DNA of 64,000 bases from Lindgomyces ingoldianus (taxonomy: Eukaryota > Ascomycota > Dothideomycetes > Pleosporales > Lindgomycetaceae). How positions within the stretch are numbered: the first letter of the stretch is position 1; each line of letters starts with the position of its first letter. The stretch spans positions 631,054 through 695,053 of the forward strand of contig NW_022985180.1 in NCBI RefSeq assembly GCF_010093535.1, read 5' to 3'. Of this stretch, positions 21,300 through 30,977 are shown piece after piece. The notes under the pieces are model-generated. The model ran no database searches. It was given only the letters and a program-made list of their open reading frames with translations, and was not told where the DNA came from. A program made the translations under genes and the position numbers.

Positions 21300-22398
21300 A
21301 CGTACTTTACAGGCGAGTTGCTCACACACCTAAGTTGCTTACTTTTGCTAAGACCCTACTAAACTACCCTTTCTATACTAATGCATTCTCTATAACACTA
21401 CTTCAACGCGCTAAAAGAATATTAGATATAGCTTACACTCTAAGCTTTTAAATAAGACATAAAACTCTTAAAAAAATATGCTATAGCTATGTATAAAGTT
21501 TTATAAAAGATAATAAATAACTATAGCGCTAGACAACCTTTATAAGCTAATTCTACAGCTAAATTATAAAGGCTAGGTAATAAAAAGAAGCAGGTAATTA
21601 TTAAGACTATACTTAAGCTATATGCATAAGAAATTTCCTCTTAGATAGCATTTATAGCTAATATAGCTAATTTTTTGCGCGCTAAGCATAATCTAGGCTA
21701 TGTTTACATAAACTAGCTTAGTACATTTATAAAGTGTTATTTAGAGCTTAAAGTAACATTTAAGTGTAAGTATAACTATAAAAAAGCTTTTTATAAGAGT
21801 TTTAAAGTAATTTAGAGTAGGTTTAGCCTTATAGAGAATATTAAAGCTAAGTATAGCATCTAGAATAATAACATGTATAACTTTAGTAAAATAGAGTTTA
21901 TAATTAGCTAAATATTTTTTAACTATACTTATACTTAAAACTTTACTTTAAGCTCTAAATAACACTTTATAAACATACTAGGCTAGTTTATGTAAACATA
22001 GCCTAGATTATGCTTAGTGCGCAAAGAATTAGCTATATTAGCTATAAATGCTATTTAAGAGGAAATTTCTTGCGCATATAGCTTAAGTATAGTCTTAATA
22101 ATTACCTGCTTCTTTTTATTACTTAGCCTTTATAATTTAGCTGTAGAATTAGCTTATAAAGGTTATTTAGCACTATAGTTATTTATTATCTTTTATAAAA
22201 CTTTATATATAGCTATAGCATATTTCTTTAAGAGTTTTATGTCTTGTTTAAAAGCTTAGAGTGTAAGCTGTATCTAACATTCTTTTAGTGCGTCTAAGTA
22301 GTGTTATAGAGAATGCATTAGTGTAGGAAGAGTAGTTTAGTAGGGTTTTAGCAAAATAAGTAACTTAGGTGTGTGAGCAACTTGCCTATAAAGTACGT
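21300..22398. mobile_element. Inverted-duplication pogo/Fot1 derivative, copy A (1,099 bp)
   Basis: Bounded by TA on both sides (21298-21299 and 22399-22400). Both ends read ACGTACTT inward, the terminal repeat of the full-length element at 22712-25183. The left arm (about 21300-21777) carries the terminal repeat plus the 5' part of a decayed transposase. The right arm (about 21921-22398) is the same sequence inverted. A loop of about 143 bp continues the transposase and holds a MYNFSKIEF stretch corresponding to the pogo/Fot1 MYNF(D)-type catalytic region. It is non-coding and foldback-like. Confidence 0.85.
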
Positions 22399-22400
22399 TA

Positions 22401-22709
22401 TATTAGTTATAAATAAAGTAAGGTGTATATATCTTTTAATCTACTATTTTTTGTTACCTTAAAGATTATAAATAAAGTAAGTGTACATTATAGCTTTTTT
22501 TTACTTAGCTATAATAAAGAGCTTTAAGAGCTTTATTATTAATCTTTTTATTATTTTACATAAGATAATTTAGTGTTTTTTAATAAGTTAATTTTTAATA
22601 AAAAAGACTAGCTAGTAGTATAAGGCTTATAAGCCTATAAGCTATAAAAGTTAATATACCTAGAATATACAGTGTAGGAAAACATAGGCTATTCTTTTAG
22701 CCTATATAG
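22401..22709. other. AT-rich decayed DNA between two pogo-type elements
   Basis: About 310 bases of stop-filled AT-rich sequence with no recognisable feature. It flanks copy A and the following full-length element. Confidence 0.4.
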
Positions 22710-23746
22710 TAACGTACTTCACAGGCGAGTTGCTTACACACCTAAGTTACTTACTTTTACTAAAACCTTACTACACTACTTTTTTTACACTAATGCATTT
22801 CTAATAACACTACTTAGATGTGTTAAAGAAATATTAGATGTAGCTTATACTTTAGGCTTTTAAATAAAACATAATACTTTTTAAGTAACACACTACAGCT
22901 ATTTATAAGGTTTTTTAAAAAATAATAAGTAACTAACACACTAAATAACCTTTTTAAGCTAATTATATAGCTAACTTATAAAAGCTAGATAATAATAAAA
23001 AGTAGGTAATTATTTAGCACATACTTAAGCTAAATATATAAGGATTTCCTCTCTAGCTAGCAGCTATAGCTAATATAGCTAATTCTTTACACGCTAAGTA
23101 TAATATAGGCTATATTAGCATAAACTAGCTTAATATGTTTATTAAGTGTTACTTAAAGCTTAAAGTAAAGTTTAAGTATAAGTATAACTATAAAAAAGCT
23201 TTTTATAAAAATTTTATAGTAATTTAAAGCTAGTTTAACTTTATAAAAAATATTAAAGCTAAGTATAGCATCTAAAATAATAACATGTATAACTTTAATA
23301 AAATAAGGTTTATAATAGGTAAAATATCTACTAGAGCAGTTATTATAAATTTAGAGAGATAAAAATAGCTAAAAGCAGTCTAGCTAGGTAACTAGAAGTA
23401 GATAACAGCTATCTAAAGCATTAATGCTAAAAAGTAGGCTATTTTACTTTTTATTATCTTTTAAAGTAGTAACTACTTTTTAAACTAGTATAAAAAAAAT
23501 CTACTTTAAAATTAAGTTATATAATCTCTAAGCACAGCTAGACTACTAATTAGCTTAGTCTAGACTAGTTAAAGCACTTTAACGCGCATATAAAGAAGTA
23601 TACTATTAGCAGCTACTATTTACTAGTTATTAATAGCTATAAAAGCTATAACTTACTTTATTTTTAGTAATACTATAAAAATAATAAAATTATTACTATT
23701 TATATACTTTTTTACTTATTACACTTTTTATAGCTACTTAATGTAG

Positions 23747-23898
23747 TGTAAGGCCAGGATAGCGCTTACGTGTAAGGCCGAGATGGTGCTTACGTGCGAC
23801 AGGTATATATACTATTCTGTACGCAATAATTAACGTTAGTTAATTATTTACACCTTTTTAGTTATATTAGCGTAGTAGTATAGAGCTCTATTCTTACA
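23747..23898 (+). repeat. 5' LTR of the TRIM
   Basis: 152 bp, TGTAAGG...TTCTTACA. It begins with two tandem 24-bp units (TGTAAGGC...GCTTACG, twice), each flanked by the complementary pair GTAAG and CTTAC. It also holds a perfect 10-bp stem with a GTTA loop at 23825-23848. Confidence 0.88.
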
Positions 23899-23899
23899 T

Positions 23900-23913
23900 A
23901 ATAATTAACTAAC
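23900..23913 (+). promoter_or_regulatory. Putative self-complementary primer-binding site of the TRIM
   Basis: AATAATTAACTAAC lies just after the 5' LTR and is the exact reverse complement of 23835-23848 inside the LTR. This is the arrangement known from self-priming Tf1/sushi retrotransposons. No conventional tRNA 3'-end complement (TGG...) is seen here. Confidence 0.55.
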
Positions 23914-24196
23914 AATAAGGACAGTTGCGCGTTTAACCCACACCTTAGACAGCTTTGCTAGTTGTTAGACTAAAACGTAAGGCGGCCTCTTCTAGCGCCA
24001 CGTTGTAGCTGCTAGGAGGTCTAGTGTGTATGGCTTAGCTGGCGTGGTCACTGAGCGTTGCGTCGTGTTTATCTCGCGCCTCTGGGCCGCAGGTGGTCAG
24101 CCTCTGGCCGGTAACCGAGACATGCGCATAGGCGCCTCTGAGCTGCGGGTAGGTCATGTGACGCCTGGGACATGCGTCTGCTAAGAAGGGGGATAA

Positions 24197-24348
24197 TGTA
24201 AGGCTAGGATAGCGCTTACGTGTAAGGCTGAGATGGTGCTTACGTGCGACAGGTATATATACTATTCTGTACGCAATAATTAACGTTAGTTAATTATTCG
24301 CACCTTTTTAGTTGTATTAGCGTAGTGGTACAGAGCTCTGTTCTTACA
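24197..24348 (+). repeat. 3' LTR of the TRIM
   Basis: 152 bp, 94.7 percent identical to the 5' LTR by direct comparison (8 transitions). It keeps more of the C and G bases in its second half than the 5' copy does. Confidence 0.88.
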
Positions 24349-25185
24349 TGTAGGTTGTTTTACTTCTTTAAAAAAAGTGTATAAGTGCTAAGCTAAAAAC
24401 CTTATAACTACATAACTAAATTACTTATATTATAAAAATAAAGTTTTTACTATGCTTTAAAGTAGCTTATAATGCTATAATTACTTTTAGTAATATTTAA
24501 GAAAAGTTTTAAAGCGCTAGATTAGTTTCTTTTAACTTATAATAAGTTATAATAAGTCTTAATATAAAGTTGCGCACTTTATTACTACTACTACTTATAT
24601 ATAATAAGCTTTAGTAGTTATAAACCCTAAGTAATACTTTAAAACTTAGGTTATAATTAATGCTTATAAAAATAAAAATTTAGAAGTATATAAATAGTTT
24701 ACTAACTTTTATAGTTAAGGTGTTTAAAAAAGTTTTAAAAAGGGCAGTAATAATTATATATAAGCTAGTGTTAGTATAATAGAAAATTACTAAGCTTTAA
24801 GCAGCTAATAAGGCTACTATATAACATAAATTACATAAAAAAAGCAGATTAAGGCAGAAAAAACTTTAATAATTTAAAAAAGCCTACACTTAACAGCTCT
24901 AAAAGAGTTTAAAGCGCGCAGTAATAAAAAAAAGGTAAAGAAGCAGGTGTACGCTAAAGTAGGTAAGCTATTCTAAAGGCGCTGTAGATAGTGCAATTAG
25001 ACTAGGCATAACACATAAATGTGTAAGCAAGAAGTAGAAGTAGTATCTAAATAATATTCTAGGCTGTACTGTACTATATAGTGCTAGAGCAGGTTGTTAT
25101 AGGCTATAATAGAGTTTATTAGGGTAGGGTCTTAGCAAAAGTAAGCGACTTGGGTGTGTAAGCAACTCGCCCGTGAAGTACGTTA

Positions 25186-26117
25186 AACAGTTACCTGCTT
25201 TATATAGAAATAAAAAAAGTTATTTTAACTATAAAAAGTTTATTAATTAAATTAAGTAGTACTTTTTTTTACACTTTAAGTAACTTATAAGACCTAGCTT
25301 ATAGTTATAATTTTTAATAATGTCTTAATTTATTAAAATAAAGCTGTTATAACTATTTTTAAAGCTACTAGCTATATTATCTGCTTTTTTTTACTATACT
25401 TACTTAACTATAGTTTTATTAAGTTAACTTTTAAAGTATTAAAAGCTTAGATTAAGAAGAACTATTTATACTATTAGTAGTAGTATATAAGCTTTAGCCT
25501 GTTTTTTAAAAGCGTAATTAAGAGTAGTAAGTGTAATTCTTTTACTAGAAAACACTTTATATATGCTGCTAGTAAGCTATATATTAAGCTAAAAAAAAAG
25601 CTTAATTATATAAAAGCTAAAATTTATGCTTAATAAGGTTGTAATAAGAATTTTAAGGATAATAAAGACTATAAGAAGGTTAGGCTATAAAATAATATAG
25701 ATATTAAATTTTTAAAAAACCTATTTAGCTACTTAAAACTTTGCTTTTATAAAAATTTTAAGTTTATTAAATTATTTTTTTAGAACTTAATTTTTGCCTT
25801 ACTATTATATAAATATTTAATTAACTTTAAGTAGTTTAATATTTAAGTTTAAATTAATAAAGTTTTTTATAAAAATATTATACTATTTTATTTTTTAACT
25901 TAAACAGCGCTTTTACTACTACTATGTATAGTTTACTTTAAAAAATTAACATTTTTTTAAGATTTTTTAATGTCTATCTTTAATTTGTTACTATATTCTA
26001 TGCCTGTATATAGTTTTTATAATTTTTAAGTAGTTACTGTTTAATAAGCTAGTTAAAAAACTCTTTTACTAACACCTATAAATTATTTTTTCTGCTGCTA
26101 GTAATAGAGCTTAAGCT
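25186..26117. other. Decayed AT-rich repeat, unrecognised
   Basis: About 930 bases with CpA/CpG-depleted composition and stops in all frames. A faint coding periodicity is present at about 25,600-25,750 on the plus strand (NFKDNKDYKKV-like), but I cannot assign a family. It borders the pogo-type element on its left and a solo LTR on its right. Confidence 0.35.
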
Positions 26118-26417
26118 TGTTAGATTGAAGCACTGTTTCTAGGCTTCCTAAGATGAATGATAGGTTTTAGATATGATGTATCGAATGATTATTTATTGTA
26201 TTAATTAATAGATCTTTCTTTTTCTTTTTGTCTGCTCTGCTCGTGTTGCTCGGCTTTGTTTTTCCGGTCCGAGTCCCTCGCGCACTAGCCCCATGCGCGA
26301 CTAGCTGCAACATGCAGCAATTTGCAGCAACATACTGTTTAAGCTTATTGCTTGTACTATGTAGCAGCTTTCGTCCAGCGTTCCTCCTGTCTTGACAGTA
26401 GGTGCGCATATCTAACA
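26118..26417 (-). mobile_element. Solo LTR (300 bp) of the copia family at 37999-43475
   Basis: Read on the minus strand it starts TGTTAGATATGCGCACC and ends CTTCAATCTAACA, matching the LTRs of the complete copia element. Perfect target duplication AAGCT at 26113-26117 and 26418-26422 shows it arose by recombination between the two LTRs of an inserted element. It has the shortest version of the internal GCAGCA repeat. Confidence 0.9.
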
Positions 26418-26422
26418 AAGCT

Positions 26423-27911
26423 TAGTATAAGTATAGGTTATTTAAAAGTCTCTAGGCAGAGAGTCTCTAGGCAGAGAGTACCTATTAAGAGAGTAAAAAG
26501 TAGATAAAGCATATTTAAAGGCGTAAATAATAAGTTACTAAAACTTAATATATTATTATTAGTTAACTAAAGCTGTTATTAAAGCTGCTGCTGTTAAAAA
26601 GCTTATTATTTTATTTTTTAAGCTTTTTTTTATTTCTTAGCAGCTTTTTTTATAGCTTATAGTTTCTTTTAGATTTTATGCTTTTTTATAGCTTTTATTA
26701 TTTTTTTAGGATTATTTTTACTACTTAAAAATAATAAGAAGCTATAACACTTTTTTTTATTACTTATTATATAAGTTAACTTTTAGCTAGTTACTTATTA
26801 ACATTTACTAGTATTATATAAGCTTTATTAGTACCTAATTTATATATGCTTAGCTTTTAAAAAAGTTTTAAGCTTATAACTTTAAATTTATGTCTCTTAC
26901 AGTGTAGTGCTTATAGGTAGCCTAGTAAATGTAGTAAAAGTACTTAAAGTTATTATAAGTTAGAACATAGCATTTTTATATATAAAAGATCTAACTCTAG
27001 CTATTAATACTAGTAGTAAGATTCTAAATTTTTTAGTAAGTATAATTTTTATTTAATAGCTACTATGTTTACTAGAGTAACTTTTCTTTAAAAGCTAAAG
27101 TAATAAAAGAATTAGATAAAGGCTTATTTACTAACTAGTTATATAAAAAGGCTTTTATTATTACTTTATATATAAGCTTTACTTTTACTTTAATATTTAC
27201 TTTATTTATGCTTTTAATATACTTTATATAGTTTTTAACACTAGTAAGTAACTACTACTTTTTTTTAGCTTAAAGTTCTTTATTATTTAAAGCTGCTAGC
27301 TAGCTCTGCGCTTATTAGCTTTATATTAAACTATATATAAAGTAACATAGAAATCTTAACCCTTTACATACTCTTATACTAATAAGCTTTTAATTATAGT
27401 GTTAACTTAATCTTTTACTTATAAAAGTAAGAAAAACACTTATAAGACACTTTTATTTACTAGCTTACTATTAGCCTTATTACTATTTACACATATTAGA
27501 TATTGTACAGTAATGTTAAACTCTATTACCTGCTTAAAGAGAGAAGACTCTCTAGCAGCTACAGGAGTAAGAGTAGGCTAAGATAAGATAAAAGTTAAAA
27601 GTAAGCTTTTTAGTAGTAAAAAAAGCTTATTACTAAGTATATTAGATAAAGTATTAGGCTTAAAATAATAAATAGAAACTATAAAAATAACTTTTTACTA
27701 TACTAGAGTAGAAAGAGTAGATTTTTTAGTAGCTTTTACTACTTTTTTAGAAGAAAGCTTACTTTTTATAGGCGCTAGAATATAGTAAGCTTCTTTTACT
27801 TACTTTTATTACTAAATTAACTTATAACACGCTAGCTTTTATTTATTACTACTAGTAAGCTTCTTAGGCTTTTTTAATAGGCCTTGCGCCCTTGCCTGCG
27901 TAGAATAGGCT
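26423..27911. other. Decayed AT-rich repeat, unrecognised
   Basis: About 1.5 kb without recognisable domains. A short tandem (GTCTCTAGGCAGAGA, twice) lies near 26,450-26,480. Composition equals that of the dead transposons around it. Confidence 0.35.
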
Positions 27912-29217
27912 TGTCAGATATGCGCACCTACTGTTAAGACACACAACCTAGCAGCTAGACAATAGTAGATTAATCTTTTACATTGTACAGCAAGCTCTGC
28001 TACTGTACAAAGTAAGAAGAAGATAGTGCAAGGCGCACACTAAAGCTATTAAAGCTGCACAACCTAGCAGCTAGACAACAGCAGTACCTGCGCAATTTAC
28101 TAGAAAAGTAATTAACTATACTATTATAATAGAATCTTATTAGTAACTAATAACTCTATATAATAATAAAAAGAATAAAGAATAAATCTTATTATATAAA
28201 TAACTTATAAAGGATATAAAGATATTAAAGGCAACACTATAGAATAAGACTAACCTAGAGTACTAGAATAATAAGATTAACATATTAAAAGCTCTAATAA
28301 GCTTATAAACTTAATTATATATAAGTTACATAATTACTAATTTACACATAATAACTTAAAAGGGCGCTACTTTTCTAAGTTTATACATAGAGGATTTTAA
28401 AAAATAGACACTATAAGACTTTTTAGCACTTAGCTACACATTTAAAAGAGAGCTTATATAAGTGCTAAAGAACAAAGAAATTACACTATAGCTAGACAAT
28501 AAAAGTACTTAAGCCTAGAAGCTGTATAATATAGCATAAGAGAAAGTAATTACACTAAAAAGGCTTTATACATAACCTTTATTACTATATAAGGCTCTGC
28601 ATAGAAGCAGACTAAACATAATGCTGCTATTAACACTAAATGTACTAGCATTACCTGCTTCTACACCTTAGCTAGCACTACACTAATTACTGTACAAACA
28701 ATACATGCCACCCTACCTAACGCCTGCTCCACACCCTTAATTGTACACACCACTGCCTACAGTAGTGTATGCACCACTAATACCACCTGCACAATCTATA
28801 CTACATTACAACCTATATAAACTTCTACTTTAGAAGGAAACTACTAAAGAAAAACTTCTAGCAGATAAAATTATATAATTTTAAAAAGTATAAAAAATAA
28901 TAATAACTACATAAGTTAACTATATAACATTTTTATAAATAAAATAAAAATCTTTATTAATTTATGTTAACAGCTAGATATCTAAAAAACTTAGTACATA
29001 GACATCTTTCTAGATATTCTAAAAAGTTAGGTAAATATGTACTATATGTATAACATAGGCTCTAGACATAACTAGAAGCATTTGTATAACACCTTAAGTA
29101 GTTACTTTAACACTAATGTAAACTATAGCTAGTACTAGACAGACTAGATAATAATAACCTTTACATAATGCTAATAAAAGAACTTTAATAAGAGTTTACA
29201 TAAAGTTCTTAAAGTAA
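27912..29217 (+). pseudogene. Relic of a copia-type element: LTR scrap, leader repeat and gag
   Basis: Begins with 30 bp identical in type to the start of the 37999-43475 LTR (TGTCAGATATGCGCACC). A 116-bp leader unit starting CACAACCTAGCAGCTAGACA follows, present once fully (from 27942) and again in part (from 28058). From about 28,100 to 29,200 the plus strand is a stop-riddled gag-like frame with a Pro-rich part (MPPYLTPAPHP, 28,690-28,730). The whole stretch is homologous, in inverted orientation, to 47,396-48,720 of the copia element at 37305-49163. It is truncated at the pogo-derived element starting at 29220. Confidence 0.65.
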
Positions 29218-29219
29218 TA

Positions 29220-30351
29220 ACGTACCTAACAGGTTGGCCGGCCACACAGGTTGGCCGGCCACTTTTGCCAAGCCCCCACCAAAACCACCCCATTCTCTCG
29301 CAAAACAGCCCACTTTAGCCCTGTATAGAGTAATACAACATAAGATATTATTTAGAGTCTACTTCTACTACTTGCTTACATGTACGCAAGTTATGCCTAG
29401 TCTAATTACACTACCTGCATTGCCTTTAACTTAGCTTACCTTCTTTAGCGTGCACCTGCGTCTTTAGCTTCTTCCTATTACTACGCGCTCTAAACTCCTT
29501 TAGAGCAGTTAAACAAGCTTTATTCTTAACTATTAAGGTCTTTTTTGCCTAAATCTGCTTTCTTTTATATAATCTATGTTGCGTAGCAGCTTTATTTGCT
29601 GCTTAAAGCTCTATAATCTTATAGCCTACTTTATTGCATTAATGCCCTAGATAACTGTTGTCTACTTTTTATTACTTTACTATATTACTTTTAGCTGTCC
29701 TTGTCTCTCTAAAGCTGTAATAACTGCTCTAGTTAATATCTAGCTTATTATAAAGCTTAACTTATTAAAGTTATACCTGTCTTTATTCTAGATACTATAC
29801 TTAGCTTTTATGTTAGCTACTAGGCAAAACTAGCTCTAAATAACCTCTAGATCCTTATAAAGCGCTCTCTTATAATTATACTTATAATTAAACTTTATTG
29901 TAAACTTAGGGCAGTGCTTAACCCACATACTAGTCTAGTTTAAGCTAACCTGGCCTAGATTGCGCTCTGTGGGCAAGGAATTAGCTATATTAGCTACAGC
30001 TATAAGCCTAAGAGGAAATCTGCGCGTAATAAGCTTAAGTATGTACTTAACAACTACCTTCTTTTTAAGCTTAGTTAGATTCCTTAATTTAGGCTAGCAT
30101 TCTGCTTATAAAGGCTGTCCAGCGCGTTAATTGCTTAGTGTTGTGTAAGAGACATTATAGATAGCTGCAGCGCGTTCTAAGGAGAGTTTTAAGTCTTGTT
30201 TAAGAGCCTAAAGAGCAAGCTGTATCTAACATTCTTTAGAAGATTTAATCTAGTGTTGTTGTTAAGGCATTATGTAGATAGGTAGAGTTTAGTAGGGGCT
30301 TGGCAAAAGTGGCCGGCCAACCCGTGTGGCCGGCCAACCCGTTAGGTACGT
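29220..30351 (-). mobile_element. Internally deleted pogo-type element, copy D (1,132 bp)
   Basis: TA on both sides (29218-29219 and 30352-30353). Ends read ACGTACCTAACAGGTTGGCC, with the subterminal unit GGTTGGCCGGCCACAC doubled at both ends. The transposase remains run on the minus strand. Compared with the full-length relative at 51769-62223 about 0.7 kb is missing from the middle (joined near 29,610-29,625), so the catalytic core is gone. The terminal repeats keep their GC content better than the interior. Confidence 0.85.
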
Positions 30352-30353
30352 TA

Positions 30354-30975
30354 TAAGATTGTTCTTACAGAACCTCTCTCTAATAGTTATAGCTCTTTGT
30401 ATAAACAGAACGTTAAGAAACTAGAGGTAATAAAAAAGTATATTATAAATAATCTAAAATATAGCTTTATTAAGTAGAGTTAAAGCCCTTTTACATCTTC
30501 TATCTTTTACATATAGAAACTAAATAGTAACTTATATATTTATGTTAATTACTATAAACTTAATGCTATTGCCTGCAAGAATGTGTATCTAATACTACAC
30601 ATAGATAAACTTTTATTAAGACCTATAAAAGTAGCTATTTTTACTAAGTTTAATATTTACACAGCCTTTAATAAGATTAGGATAAACTTAAGCTTTAAAA
30701 AGTGTACTACTTTTTAGACATAATATAAAACATATAAGTGTAAAGTTTTACGTTTTAGATTGTGTAATAGCCTAGTAACTTACTAGCGCTATATAAATAA
30801 CATATTAATTAACTATTTAAATAACTTTTATATTACTTATTTAAATAACATCCTTATCTACTTTAAAAACAAAGCAACTTATATTCTTTATATTAAAAAG
30901 AGTTTAAAGAGACTATAGCAAGTAAGATTATAAGTAAAGATTAAAAAAAGTAAATTTTATATTACTTAAATAAAG
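30354..30975 (+). pseudogene. Ty3/gypsy reverse transcriptase relic, first part
   Basis: The decayed plus-strand frame shows the gypsy RT succession: KKYIINNLKYSFIK near 30,440, then SPFTSSI, VNYYKLNAIA, FTKFNIYTAFNKIRI, and YLNNILIY at 30838-30849. The last corresponds to the catalytic YxDD box, with both aspartates changed to asparagine as expected from G-to-A mutation. Many stops. It is interrupted at 30976 by the next pogo-type element and resumes at 33927. Confidence 0.8.
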
Positions 30976-30977
30976 TA

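Larger units (their letters stand above)
23747..24348 (+). mobile_element. Terminal-repeat retrotransposon in miniature (TRIM), 602 bp
   Basis: Two 152-bp LTRs (23747-23898 and 24197-24348), each TG...CA, flank a 298-bp GC-rich core without a coding frame. A perfect 5-bp target duplication TGTAG lies at 23742-23746 and 24349-24353. A purine tract (AAGAAGGGGGATAA) abuts the 3' LTR. A 14-nt putative primer site begins 2 bases after the 5' LTR. The LTRs differ at 8 positions, all transitions in CpA or CpG context. The element encodes no protein, so it would depend on another element for reverse transcriptase and integrase. It sits inside the transposase region of the pogo-type element at 22712-25183. 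Confidence 0.88.
22712..25183 (+). mobile_element. Full-length decayed Fot1/pogo-type DNA transposon
   Basis: TA duplications at 22710-22711 and 25184-25185; terminal inverted repeats start ACGTACTTCACAGGCGAGT on the left and end ACTCGCCCGTGAAGTACGT on the right. Subtracting the nested miniature retrotransposon (602 bp plus 5-bp duplication) leaves about 1,865 bp, the usual size of Fot1-like elements. Decayed plus-strand transposase traces appear in order: an N-terminal helix-turn-helix part, a KAKYSI...MYNFNKIRFIIG stretch (DDE_1-type region), and a Lys/Arg-rich C-terminus near 24,850-24,980. Stops in every frame; not functional. Confidence 0.85.
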
